Below are positions 23,493-32,199 of a stretch of 64,000 nt of DNA, piece after piece. The DNA is from Limosilactobacillus reuteri (GTDB lineage: Bacteria; Bacillota; Bacilli; Lactobacillales; Lactobacillaceae). Numbering within the stretch: position 1 is the stretch's first letter; every line of letters starts with the position of its first letter. Below the pieces are notes generated by a model. That model ran no database searches and was not told the origin of the DNA. It saw only the letters and a list, made by a program, of their open reading frames with translations. Made by a program: the position numbers and the translations under genes. The stretch is from contig NZ_JAJGTZ010000023.1 in assembly GCF_020784725.1 (NCBI RefSeq), positions 91,311 through 155,310 of the forward strand, in the 5' to 3' direction.

Positions 23493-24200
23493 CTAAACTA
23501 GCGCCGTTTGTAAAGCACACGCAAGAAGGCCTCCAACAATTGGGCCACACATTGGAACCCATGCGTACCACCATTCTGAAGCTCCCTTATTAGGAATTGG
23601 CAAAATGGTATACGCTAACCGTGGTGACCAATCACGGGCTGGATTCAAGGCAAAGCCAGTTGTTGTTCCAAGACATGTACCAACAACTGCAATAACCATT
23701 CCTACAATAAATGGCTTTAATCCTTGAGTAAAGTTACCAAGATTTAAGAGCACGAAAATAAATGCAAAGGTCGCAATCACTTCTGAGAGAAAGCTAAAAA
23801 TTGGGCTATTTATTGCTGGACGAGTGGCAAAAATACCAACATTATTTCCTTCTTCTTCATTTGGAGTCGCTTTAAATTGTGGATAAAATTGAATAATTAC
23901 TAATACTGCACCAACAAATGCACCTAAAAATTGGCCTAATAGGTAAGGGATAACATTACTCCATGGGAATAATCCAAATACTGCAAAGGGAATTGTCACA
24001 GCAGGATTCAAGTGTCCTAGTGAACCAAGAAATCCAGCTACATAAACTCCCATTGTAACTGCTAGCCCCCATGAAATACAGATAAACCACCAGCCGCTCT
24101 GTTTCCCATAAGTTTTATTTAAACTATTACCAGCACAACATCCTGCTCCTAATAGGATCAAAACCATGGTGCCAAAAAATTCGCCAATAAATCCATGCAT
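23493..24200 (-). CDS. pduF: Glycerol/propanediol facilitator PduF (aquaglyceroporin)
   Basis: A 235-residue MIP-family channel with six membrane segments and the two pore motifs HLNPAVTIP and ALNPARDWSPRL. The Asp after the second NPAR box marks the glycerol-conducting type. It lets glycerol or 1,2-propanediol diffuse to the microcompartment. It sits next to eutJ, on the same strand as the pdu operon but beyond pocR, with its own upstream region. Confidence 0.94.
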   Translation of the reverse strand: MHGFIGEFFGTMVLILLGAGCCAGNSLNKTYGKQSGWWFICISWGLAVTMGVYVAGFLGSLGHLNPAVTIPFAVFGLFPWSNVIPYLLGQFLGAFVGAVLVIIQFYPQFKATPNEEEGNNVGIFATRPAINSPIFSFLSEVIATFAFIFVLLNLGNFTQGLKPFIVGMVIAVVGTCLGTTTGFALNPARDWSPRLAYTILPIPNKGASEWWYAWVPMCGPIVGGLLACALQTALV

Positions 24201-24235
24201 GTTTAAACACCAACCTTTTTATATCATTCCCGAAT

Positions 24236-24250
24236 TGTATGCGCTTTCTA
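24236..24250 (-). promoter_or_regulatory. Candidate cre site upstream of pduF
   Basis: On the minus strand TAGAAAGCGCATACA fits the relaxed cre pattern at 14 of 15 positions. It is 36 bases upstream of the pduF ATG. The rest of the 24201-24370 gap is AT-rich, with no gene recognised. Confidence 0.4.
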
Positions 24251-24370
24251 CATATAATAATGCTAACACACTAATTATGTATTTTATTGTCTTTATTGTG
24301 TTAACTGTTCAACAACGGCAATATTTTACAAGTTAATACGCAAAAAAATCATGTTCCTGACTAGAAATTA

Positions 24371-25282
24371 TTAGTTTTTCTTCAAAATGAAACCTAATAT
24401 CAAGAAAACAATCACCAGAAAAATCCCGCAGTAAATATATCTTTGTGGATGTCCTTTTACATGCCCGTATCGATAGTCATTATTGTAACGTTGCATCGCT
24501 CCTATTATTAATCCACTAATTCCATTTATCACTGGACTAAGAGCAAAGTAAGCTGCCACTATGCTTATTTCAGTATTACTAAAGTTAAAAATAATAAAAA
24601 GTACTCCACTCACCACTGTTGAAATTATTGTTGCAAGGTTAATTCCAACTAACAGTTCATAGATAATACTGTTATTAGCATGAACCTTAATAAGTATCCT
24701 AGGGATCTCTTGCCAACTTCTCGCAATAAAGAAAAGAAGTAAAATGCAATCACCAATAATGAACGGTAAAGTCCAACCATTATGTACTTCCAAACTTGGT
24801 GAAATTACAATCCCGGCAGTGTACAAAACTACTATCGGCCAATACATCGAAGCAAGTCTTCGGCGTGATCGAGAACGTTCTAGGAGCGCAAAAAATTGTC
24901 CCAAAAGAGCTTGTAAGAAATTTAAAACGATAAATATCATGACCCAAATATTTAAGTAGCTAGGAATTAGAACTACTTTGGGCTGTCCCCAGGCTAAGAC
25001 AATCGAAATAATTAAAATAATAGCTAATAACAAAGCCCTTGGTGCATAAGTGGAAAGATTTCGATATTTTTCTGTTCGTTGATAAACTAATATTAAATTA
25101 TAAATGTTTATCACTAAAATGACAGCTGAAATTAGTAAAACAGAGTCTTGCAACTGATTGGGGGATGGTGGTTGCCCACCTAATATAATATACGCTGACA
25201 TTGTACAAAGCCATCCCACTGTCCACATCAATGGAATAGTTGGTGTCAAGATTAATGGCTGACGCAACAACCATTGTTCCAT
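24371..25282 (-). CDS. Polytopic membrane protein of unknown function
   Basis: A protein of 303 residues with roughly eight to nine hydrophobic segments, two short basic loops (RSRSRRRLA near the middle and RYGHVKGHPQRYIY near the end) and few conserved polar residues in the membrane. I do not recognise the family. A longer frame starts at 25315, but ACCTCCTC (AGGAGGT on the minus strand) is spaced for the ATG at 25282. It is divergent from the sugar-isomerase-like gene at 25376 and monocistronic as far as visible. Confidence 0.7.
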   Translation of the reverse strand: MEQWLLRQPLILTPTIPLMWTVGWLCTMSAYIILGGQPPSPNQLQDSVLLISAVILVINIYNLILVYQRTEKYRNLSTYAPRALLLAIILIISIVLAWGQPKVVLIPSYLNIWVMIFIVLNFLQALLGQFFALLERSRSRRRLASMYWPIVVLYTAGIVISPSLEVHNGWTLPFIIGDCILLLFFIARSWQEIPRILIKVHANNSIIYELLVGINLATIISTVVSGVLFIIFNFSNTEISIVAAYFALSPVINGISGLIIGAMQRYNNDYRYGHVKGHPQRYIYCGIFLVIVFLILGFILKKN

Positions 25283-25375
25283 GTGAAACACCTCCTCAAT
25301 ATGGTATCTTACCATAAGAAATTGTTCAAAATCTGGTAAGATAAAATAGTAGTTAGTTTTTAGGAGGTAAGGTAT

Positions 25376-26221
25376 ATGTTTTTACCACAATTAGGATTAA
25401 AGGGAAGCAGTCAGCTAAAACAAATCAATGATCGCTTACAGTACAATCCTACTACTTATGAATTTTATACTGATACTCATGACTTTACTGATGAAGGTTA
25501 TCGTCGCCTCTATGATACAATTCAATACGTTAAAGCTGCTGGTATTAAAAATGTGATTCTGCATCATCCAATGCAATTTCAGAATCATCATTCAGAAGTA
25601 GTTGCCCCCGAAAAGCAATATCCCGACTTATATCGTTTCATCGAGTTTACAACTGAAAAGCTACTTTATTTAGCCGATGACCTTAATGTTCAAGTTTTGA
25701 TTCATGGTGGTTATGCCGGTCCTGAATCACGTTACTTTGTTTCTCTTTATCCTAGTGTAGAAGATGCCCGAGATGCTGTCTATCAGCGATTGGATCGTTT
25801 TGCAGACGCTGGTGGAGATCAGATCATGTTTGAAAACTCAATTGCGCCAGTTTTTGCTTATGGCGATCCCTTTCAAGAAGAAGAAATTCTTGCACATAAT
25901 TATCGACTTGCCTTTGATACCTCCCATTGTTTTATTGAGCTTCATGGGAATAACCAGAAATTAGCAGCATCCCTAGAACACTTAAAAGATCGTACCGTTC
26001 ACTATCACCTAGTTGATTCAATGGGCAAAACTCATGATAGCCTTACTCTCGGCACCGGTAAAATTGACTGGGCTAATGTTTTGCCTCACTTAAACCCAGT
26101 TGCTACTAGTATTTATGAAATTAACTTACATGATCAAAATAATTGTCGTGAACAAATCGACAGTCATAACTATTTACTTAAACTTTATCAAAAGCTTAAT
26201 AATAGAGGAGAGTTATCGTGA
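25376..26221 (+). CDS. Sugar phosphate isomerase/epimerase-like TIM-barrel protein
   Basis: A 281-residue AP-endonuclease-2/xylose-isomerase-like barrel. Candidate metal ligands are spread over the strands: HHPMQF, LIHGGYAGPESR, FENSIAP, FDTSHCFIELHG, HYHLVDSMGKTHDS and YEINLHDQN. Such proteins act on sugars, inositols or unknown metabolites; nothing here fixes the substrate. TAGGAGGTAAGG precedes the ATG. Its TGA overlaps the GTG start of the AI-2E-family gene, so they are coupled. Confidence 0.78.
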   Translation: MFLPQLGLKGSSQLKQINDRLQYNPTTYEFYTDTHDFTDEGYRRLYDTIQYVKAAGIKNVILHHPMQFQNHHSEVVAPEKQYPDLYRFIEFTTEKLLYLADDLNVQVLIHGGYAGPESRYFVSLYPSVEDARDAVYQRLDRFADAGGDQIMFENSIAPVFAYGDPFQEEEILAHNYRLAFDTSHCFIELHGNNQKLAASLEHLKDRTVHYHLVDSMGKTHDSLTLGTGKIDWANVLPHLNPVATSIYEINLHDQNNCREQIDSHNYLLKLYQKLNNRGELS

Positions 26222-27330
26222 AGCAATATATCAATCGCCGTCATCTTTCTTTAGTATTAGCCCTATTTGTCCTCTACTTAGCAATCACCTATTGGAAAAT
26301 TGTCGCTAAATTTATCCAAACAATTTTTTCTGCAACCGTGCCGCTTTTAATAGGAGCAATCCTTGCCTATATTGTTAACTTACTATTAAAACAATATGAA
26401 CACCTCTACCTATCTTTGTTCAAGAAACCAAGTGCGCAAAAATTCAAGCGGCCAGTTGGGATAGTGATGTCTTACTTAACAATCATCCTAATAATCGCCG
26501 TCGTTTTTGCCCTGGTAATTCCTGAACTTATTACGTGTGTAAAACTGCTTATTGCAAATCACAGTCACATTATTAACCATTTTATCGATTACTTTGAACA
26601 TAGCAGTGATTTTAAAGGCTTCATCAATAGCTTTGATGCTAGTAAAATTCAATGGGATAAAATTGGTAAATATCTTACGTCTGGCGTTGGTGGGACTTTC
26701 CGTACGGTTATTTCAACAGCCTCATCTGTATTTTCGGCTGCCACAACTGCAATTATTGCGTTTTTCTTTTCAATCTACCTCTTGATTTATAAAGAAATGT
26801 TGCAACGCCAGTTTACTAAATTACTTTCAACATACTTTAGCCGATACCAGTCACAAATAATTAGAGTTCTGAAAGTTTTTGATGAAAGTTACAGCAACTA
26901 TATTATTGGGCAATGTAAAGATGCTGCTATTCTTGGAATCTCGTGTTTTATCGGAATGACGATCTTACGAATGCCTTATGCCTCCATGATCGGAGTTGTA
27001 ACTGCATTTGGTGCTTTAATTCCAATCATTGGGGCAATCCTTGGAGCGAGTGTCGGAGTAGTTATCATTTTCGCCGTTTCTCCACTTCAAGCCGGTATTT
27101 TCTTGATCTTTATTATTCTCCTTCAACAGTTAGATAACCGTATTACCTATCCACTAGTTGTTGGAAGATCAATTGGTCTCCCAAGTGTATGGGTATTTGC
27201 TGCAGTTATTATTGGTGGAGGAATTTCCGGAATTCTTGGAATGATGTTCACTGTTCCCTTATTTGCAGCCCTTTATAAATTATTAAGTGCTGATGCAAGA
27301 AACAGAATAACAATTCAAAAAAATGAGTGA
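26218..27330 (+). CDS. AI-2E family transporter
   Basis: A 370-residue membrane protein of the UPF0118/AI-2E exporter family. It has two membrane segments at the start, a soluble stretch, and a C-terminal cluster of helices with the conserved GVVTAFGALIPIIGAILG and DNRITYPLVVGRSIGLPS motifs. Family members export autoinducer-2 or exchange Na+/H+; its substrate is open. GTG start coupled to the previous gene, with GAGGAG upstream. The end of the gene forms part of the terminator hairpin. Confidence 0.88.
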   Translation: MKQYINRRHLSLVLALFVLYLAITYWKIVAKFIQTIFSATVPLLIGAILAYIVNLLLKQYEHLYLSLFKKPSAQKFKRPVGIVMSYLTIILIIAVVFALVIPELITCVKLLIANHSHIINHFIDYFEHSSDFKGFINSFDASKIQWDKIGKYLTSGVGGTFRTVISTASSVFSAATTAIIAFFFSIYLLIYKEMLQRQFTKLLSTYFSRYQSQIIRVLKVFDESYSNYIIGQCKDAAILGISCFIGMTILRMPYASMIGVVTAFGALIPIIGAILGASVGVVIIFAVSPLQAGIFLIFIILLQQLDNRITYPLVVGRSIGLPSVWVFAAVIIGGGISGILGMMFTVPLFAALYKLLSADARNRITIQKNE

Positions 27331-27359
27331 AAAGCCGTAGCATTTTTCACTCATTTTTT
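27317..27359. terminator. Bidirectional terminator
   Basis: A-rich left arm ending GAGTGAAAA and matching right arm TTTTTCACTCATTTTTT. It overlaps the last codons of the AI-2E gene and serves the convergent B3/B4-domain gene as well. Confidence 0.85.
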
Positions 27360-27365
27360 CATTTT

Positions 27366-28091
27366 TTATAAATTATCTGGAACCTCTGCAACAGGCTGAT
27401 CCTTAGTTAGTCGATAAACTTGCGAAGCATTTACACCAAAGTACTGGTTAATTAACTTGCTCAATTCTTCCATCGCTTCATTAGCGCGTTCAATTTGTTC
27501 TGGATTAATTGCTTCCATAACTGCAACTACATTTTGAGAATCTTCTGTCAACATTGTTCGTTGAGCTTCACGCCAGTTTAGACAACGACAAACAGCACCT
27601 TCATCATCATAATAAATAACTTCGCCCTCTAAAGCAGGTTCATCTTCTTCAGCACCGACTGGCCGAAATGCTTCGCCACCTTTTGCAACACCCAAATGAA
27701 GGTCGCCAGCAATCTTATTTCGGTCTTCGATACCTACTGGAACACCGTAGCTCAAGGAAATACTATTGTAGACATCAACAAGAGGTTCAATTGGTTCAAA
27801 TTTCCGTCCTTGATTGGCACGCTTCAATAAGGCCTCAATTGATGAGCGCGCACCTTTCTTTTTCTTAAATTGTTGAAATGCTTGGCGCCATTGATCAACA
27901 ACTGGATTCAAACGAAAAGTCTCATTGGTTAGAAACTTATCAGCCTCATGAGTAGCATTTGCTAATAGCTTCTTTCGTTCATCATAGTTGTCATCAGCAT
28001 TATGGTTATCAATGCCATTTGCAAACAAGATGTTTACCTGTGCGTCTGGAAAAAGTTCCCAAAAACTTGAATCAATCGTCACTTGCTTCAT
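27366..28091 (-). CDS. B3/B4 tRNA-binding domain protein (PheT-like editing domain)
   Basis: A 241-residue stand-alone B3/B4 domain, related to the editing region of phenylalanyl-tRNA synthetase beta subunit. It contains RSSIEALLKRANQG, PLVDVYNSISLSYGVPVG and VICRCLNWREAQRT-like segments typical of these proteins. They may deacylate mischarged tRNA or act on free amino acids; not proven. The upstream frame extends to 28154, but the CTCCTC site matches the ATG at 28091. It follows the MarR gene by 23 bases. Confidence 0.8.
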   Translation of the reverse strand: MKQVTIDSSFWELFPDAQVNILFANGIDNHNADDNYDERKKLLANATHEADKFLTNETFRLNPVVDQWRQAFQQFKKKKGARSSIEALLKRANQGRKFEPIEPLVDVYNSISLSYGVPVGIEDRNKIAGDLHLGVAKGGEAFRPVGAEEDEPALEGEVIYYDDEGAVCRCLNWREAQRTMLTEDSQNVVAVMEAINPEQIERANEAMEELSKLINQYFGVNASQVYRLTKDQPVAEVPDNL

Positions 28092-28114
28092 AAAAATAAT
28101 CTCCTCTTTATAAA

Positions 28115-28567
28115 TTAATATTGACGTTTGCCTCCGTGCTTGACGGTATCCCAATCACCATCAATATTTTGACGGATACGAACTAGATAATCATGAACCT
28201 GCTGAGCCTCTTTTTTCGAGAAACCTTTCAATGCCTCACTATTTGAAAATTGGTTTTCACGAATAATAAAAGGATAAATCTCTTTTCCTTTTTGAGTAAC
28301 ATAAAGTCGTTTAATTTTCTTATTCGTTGGATCACTTTTTCTTTCAATAAAGCCATTTTTTTCAAGCTTTTTTACAGCACGGGCAATCGTTGTTCGGTCT
28401 ACTTTTATCAAGTTTGATAATTGTTCTGAAATAATTCCTGGATGCTCATAAATACGAACAACATACAGGTATTGGCCACGTGCTAAATCGATTTTCTTGA
28501 ACTCAATATTGGCAATCGAATCGAGCGCTCGATCAATCATCCCTATTTCACGTAAAATATCAATCAT
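28115..28567 (-). CDS. MarR family transcriptional regulator
   Basis: A 150-residue winged-helix repressor: HPGIISEQLSNLIKVDRTTIARAVKKLEKNGFIERKSD gives recognition helix and wing in the usual order (quoted here as separate motifs ISEQLSNLI, TTIARAVKKLE and GFIERKSD). It probably represses its own operon with the B3/B4-domain gene, since a perfect palindrome lies 36 bases upstream of its start. The inducer is unknown. Confidence 0.9.
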   Translation of the reverse strand: MIDILREIGMIDRALDSIANIEFKKIDLARGQYLYVVRIYEHPGIISEQLSNLIKVDRTTIARAVKKLEKNGFIERKSDPTNKKIKRLYVTQKGKEIYPFIIRENQFSNSEALKGFSKKEAQQVHDYLVRIRQNIDGDWDTVKHGGKRQY

Positions 28568-28602
28568 TGATAAAAATTCTCCTTAACTACAATATTAAAT
28601 TC

Positions 28603-28626
28603 ATTTTGTTGTAATTGCAACAAAAT
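28603..28626. promoter_or_regulatory. Palindromic operator, probable MarR site
   Basis: Perfect inverted repeat ATTTTGTTG-N6-CAACAAAAT (9-bp arms), located 36 bases before the MarR start. The shape and size fit MarR-family operators. Confidence 0.7.
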
Positions 28627-28634
28627 AATTGAAA

Positions 28635-29162
28635 CTAATTATTTTCCAATGGAGCCGGCTGAGCAACTTTTTGCATTGCCATTAATAATTGAGCAGCATC
28701 CATTCGTGATAAGACTGACTTCAATGCCAATGTCATTAAGCGATCATTCTGTGGATTAATAACGTTATTACTCGGAATTTCTTCTCCGGCTAAAAGTGCA
28801 TTTAAAATTTCAACAAAGCGATCATAGGCAGCTTGCGGGTAAGAATTCATAGTAACCTGAGCAATTCCTGCACGAATATCATCTAGTGAAAAATTCGATT
28901 TTAATAATCCAATAAGCAAAAGATCTACTAACTGGTTAACGGCATATTTTTTCTTGATTGGCGCTTGAATAACTTTCTTTTTCACATAATTATTTACCAT
29001 TGATTTTGTAAGTGGCTCGATTCCTAAATGATTTAATTGTTCATTTACAATTGCCACCACTTGGTCAACATACAAGCCTAGTGTAGGTAATTCTTTCCAC
29101 CGTGGAAACCGCACCCGTGCTAAATTATTTTGCCATCGTTGATATTCTTCTAATTTATCCAT
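28635..29162 (-). CDS. DUF1836 protein (putative HTH regulator)
   Basis: About 175 residues. The stretch LPTLGLYVDQVVAIVNEQLN followed by TKSMVNNYVKKKVIQAPIKK matches the DUF1836 pattern, a MerR-like helix-turn-helix in which the second helix could bind DNA. Then come helices with VDLLLIGLLKSNFSLDDIRAGI. The frame opens further upstream to 29237 and overlaps the previous gene; the ATG at 29162 has a weak AGGTTGTG site and gives a normal N-terminus. Its target is unknown. Confidence 0.75.
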   Translation of the reverse strand: MDKLEEYQRWQNNLARVRFPRWKELPTLGLYVDQVVAIVNEQLNHLGIEPLTKSMVNNYVKKKVIQAPIKKKYAVNQLVDLLLIGLLKSNFSLDDIRAGIAQVTMNSYPQAAYDRFVEILNALLAGEEIPSNNVINPQNDRLMTLALKSVLSRMDAAQLLMAMQKVAQPAPLENN

Positions 29163-29178
29163 ATCACAACCTGCTTTC

Positions 29179-29703
29179 TTATGGTGCAATTCCAATCGAT
29201 TGATTCTGAAAATCATCGGTAGTAACTGCTTGTTCAATTATCTGTGCTACTTGTCCTAATCCAATCTCTTTACCTTCTAAAGTATTACCTTCACTAACAA
29301 CCTTAAGGGAGGTTTCTTCATTAGTAATTGGCAAAGCTCTAATAATAGTATAGGGCAACTCAAATTCATCAATCATTTTAATCGCATATTGATGAGCAAG
29401 GACGGCCTGAGTTGCCTGTTGTCCATACCATTCCTGTAGTTGCTGATTTGTCGCATCATCGGCTGTTCCTGCAATTGAAAGCATTACTATTTTTGATGGT
29501 AAAAACAGTGAATGATCAATCAATTTAGCTAACTCCTGCACTTCATCATCTACATACTCATTAACGGTCGGGAGCCAACACAATGTATCCCCACGTTGCA
29601 TTTCAAATTTAAAACTAGTAAGAGCAACTGCTTCTGGAACCCTTTTGATAATAGTCGGTACTAAATCGTCATGCCGGTGACTTATAAAAACTATCCGCCC
29701 CAT
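29179..29703 (-). CDS. Rossmann-like NAD(P)-binding protein, degenerate (NmrA/SDR-a type)
   Basis: A 174-residue protein whose second half (HQYAIKMIDEFELPYTIIRA, then LGQVAQIIEQAVT) matches atypical SDR/NmrA-like proteins such as YwnB. The N-terminus MGRIVFISHRHDD lacks the glycine-rich GxxGxxG dinucleotide loop, so cofactor binding may be lost. GGAGG is spaced for the ATG at 29703. It lies 17 bases after a degenerate ABC ATPase and 16 bases before the DUF1836 gene, making a three-gene unit. The biological role is unknown. Confidence 0.6.
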   Translation of the reverse strand: MGRIVFISHRHDDLVPTIIKRVPEAVALTSFKFEMQRGDTLCWLPTVNEYVDDEVQELAKLIDHSLFLPSKIVMLSIAGTADDATNQQLQEWYGQQATQAVLAHQYAIKMIDEFELPYTIIRALPITNEETSLKVVSEGNTLEGKEIGLGQVAQIIEQAVTTDDFQNQSIGIAP

Positions 29704-29720
29704 CGCAACCTCCAAATTTA

Positions 29721-30584
29721 TTAGTAAGCCATCAATTCATCTTCAATCGTTGCATCTTCAATTCTAATATCAGTAATGGTACTTTGTTCTAGTAATGGCA
29801 ATAATGTTTGGATATTTCCAGTGAAAAGGAAACGGGTCTCATTACTTGCTTCTTCCAACATATGTGCCCCTAGTTTTACTGCATTGTCGATTGGTAAACC
29901 AGTTCCCATTACTGTCACAGTACAATCTACCCCATCATTCATCGATAAATCGCGGGCAGATGTCAAATGACTCCCATTGAAGTAGTAAAGAATATGAGCA
30001 AATCGCATTAATGTCGAAATATTTTCACTTGTGAAAAGAACTAAGGCATCGACCTTTTGAGCATAGTCTTTAACTAGCTGACCAATCATTTGCCGTTTAT
30101 CCTCTTCTAAGTTATCAAAGGCATCACTCAAAATTACGATTGGACATTGCCAAGTAAGAAGAAGTGCTATCCGTAGTTCTAGTTGTTGAGCCTCGTTTAA
30201 TGCGGCAATCATTTGATTAGGTTCAAATTTTAATGATTTAAGCATTTGGAGTGCTTGTTCTGGTTTCAAAGCATTTTTACGATGACGTAAGGCGTGGTTA
30301 ACAGCTTTCTCCACTGTTTTTCCTTTTAAAACCACATCATCAATACGGCCAATTTCATTTTTGCTTTGGCGCTTATACTTTTTGAATGGAACCCCATTAA
30401 TTGTTACATCCCCATTTAAAATTTTGCCGCGGACAGATAATAAATCTTCTAATGCAGTTGCTGCGCCCGTATCGTTACTGCAAATTCCGACTACTTGTGG
30501 TGACTTTAGTTCTAATGAAACGTTGTCTAATTGATCTCCTGATTTAGCATCATAGACTAAATCAGTAATTGTAATTCTACTCAC
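29721..30584 (-). CDS. ABC-type ATPase-like protein with degenerate active site
   Basis: A 287-residue protein with the overall layout of ABC transporter ATPases: ITDLVYDAKSGDQLDNVSLE at the start and ILSDAFDNLEEDKRQ in the Walker B/D-loop position. The Walker A position reads GICSNDTGAATALEDLL, without the GxxGxGK(S/T) consensus, and the signature position reads LNEAQ instead of LSGGQ. It probably does not hydrolyse ATP in the normal manner. No permease gene is adjacent. It is the first gene of a unit with the Rossmann-like and DUF1836 genes. Confidence 0.7.
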   Translation of the reverse strand: MSRITITDLVYDAKSGDQLDNVSLELKSPQVVGICSNDTGAATALEDLLSVRGKILNGDVTINGVPFKKYKRQSKNEIGRIDDVVLKGKTVEKAVNHALRHRKNALKPEQALQMLKSLKFEPNQMIAALNEAQQLELRIALLLTWQCPIVILSDAFDNLEEDKRQMIGQLVKDYAQKVDALVLFTSENISTLMRFAHILYYFNGSHLTSARDLSMNDGVDCTVTVMGTGLPIDNAVKLGAHMLEEASNETRFLFTGNIQTLLPLLEQSTITDIRIEDATIEDELMAY

Positions 30585-30759
30585 TATATAACCTCTTTTC
30601 TTAAGCTATCTACCTTTACTAATCTTATCATTTTTTAGGTAGTGAACGAAATAAACATGTTTTTCTTTTTAATATGCTTATAATTTATAACAGCTTATTT
30701 GAATGGTAAAATAATATATACATAAATTGTACTTATCAATCGAAATGAGGAATGTTATT

Positions 30760-32088
30760 TTGAACGAGGGCCAGCTATTCACTAATTTTATAATCATAAT
30801 CATTACCTTTATCTTTGCGGCATTCTTTGTAGCAGCTGAGTTCGCCTTAGTGCAGGCACGGGTAACGGCCTTAGAAGAAATGCAAGCAAAGCGGGATAAG
30901 CCATCTGCGAAAATAAACCGTGCAATCAAAATGGTCACCAATTTAACGGAATATCTTTCTACCACTCAAGTAGGGGTTTCAATTTGCGGAATTATTCTCG
31001 GCTGGGTCGGCGAAGGAACAATTGAAGCGCTCTTAACCGATGCTCTTTCGCTACCAAGTTGGTCACTAAACAATAGTGTGATCCACGTTATAAGTGCCAT
31101 TGTGGGAGTTCTTCTTCTAACATATTTTGAAGTGGTCTTAACCGAGATTGTACCAAAAAATATTAGTATTGATATCCCAATTAAGACCTTGATGTTTGTT
31201 ACTACCCCATTGCACTATTTTCACATTACTTTCTATCCTTTTGTCTGGTTGCTTAATAGTTCTGCCAATGGAATTGTTAAAATGTTGGGTATGGAACCAG
31301 CTGATGAGAGTCAAGACGTCCTTTCCCAAAGTGAGATCATTAGCCTATCTCGAAACGCTGTTAAAGGCGGTGAACTTGAACACAACGACTTATTGTACAT
31401 GGAACGAGCCTTTGACTTTAACGATAAGGTTGCTAAAGATATTATGATTGATCGTACTCAATTAACAGTTATTGATATAAATAAAACTGTAAATGACGCG
31501 ATTAAACTATATCTTAAGACGAAATACAGCCGCTTGCCGGTAGTTGCTGATAATGATAAGGATAAGATTTTAGGTTATGTTTTTAACTATGACTTAATTC
31601 GGCAAAAACAAATTAACGGAGATGTATCTTTAGCCAAAGTTCTCCGCCATATGCCTACTACTCCTGAGACCACCCCAATTACCGAAGTCCTTAAGTTAAT
31701 GATTAGTACTCGGGTGCCAATGGTAGTCGTTGTTGATGAGTATGGGGGCACTAGCGGAATCATTACTGATAAAGATATTTATGAAGAACTATTTGGAACG
31801 GTGAGAGACGAAATCGACAATGTTTCAGATAACATGATTTCTAAGATTGGGGAAAATCAATACCGGGTTGATGGAAAAACAACTATTTATGATTTTGAAC
31901 GCTTCTTCCATGTTGAACTTAAAGATTCTGAAGCTAGCGATGTGGTTACTTTATCGGGATATGTGTTAGATAATTATCATAATATTCATGAAGGAGAAAC
32001 GATCAAACTAGCCAATCTGGATTTAAAAATTCAGGATTATCACCATTCATATATTGATAGTTTTATTGTTACCACTTTATCAAAGTAA
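30760..32088 (+). CDS. CNNM/HlyC-CorC family membrane protein with CBS domains
   Basis: A protein of about 442 residues: an N-terminal DUF21/CNNM membrane domain of four segments (FAAFFVAAEFALVQAR), two CBS domains (around DIMIDRTQLTVIDI and PITEVLKLMISTRVPMVVVV) and a C-terminal CorC_HlyC domain (RVDGKTTIYDFERFF). Family members are linked to Mg2+ or Co2+ efflux. The frame is open from 30727, but GAGGAA at 30747-30752 is best spaced for the TTG at 30760, giving MNEGQLFTNF. Monocistronic. Confidence 0.9.
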   Translation: MNEGQLFTNFIIIIITFIFAAFFVAAEFALVQARVTALEEMQAKRDKPSAKINRAIKMVTNLTEYLSTTQVGVSICGIILGWVGEGTIEALLTDALSLPSWSLNNSVIHVISAIVGVLLLTYFEVVLTEIVPKNISIDIPIKTLMFVTTPLHYFHITFYPFVWLLNSSANGIVKMLGMEPADESQDVLSQSEIISLSRNAVKGGELEHNDLLYMERAFDFNDKVAKDIMIDRTQLTVIDINKTVNDAIKLYLKTKYSRLPVVADNDKDKILGYVFNYDLIRQKQINGDVSLAKVLRHMPTTPETTPITEVLKLMISTRVPMVVVVDEYGGTSGIITDKDIYEELFGTVRDEIDNVSDNMISKIGENQYRVDGKTTIYDFERFFHVELKDSEASDVVTLSGYVLDNYHNIHEGETIKLANLDLKIQDYHHSYIDSFIVTTLSK

Positions 32089-32199
32089 AACTTTACATTT
32101 TGGCAACAATAAGAAAATTATTCTTTTATTTAGCACTTAATTCTACTAAAATAATTTTGTAATATTAAAATAAATTTAAACTAGAAGGAAGAAATTCAC

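Noticed and set aside
30678..30965. A 95-codon frame antisense to the start of the CNNM-family gene
   Set aside because: It overlaps the start and membrane domain of a recognised gene and has no ribosome site or homology that I can see.
30760..32088. Haemolysin (as the family is sometimes named)
   Set aside because: The CBS and CorC domains show a CNNM-type ion-handling protein; nothing suggests a secreted toxin.
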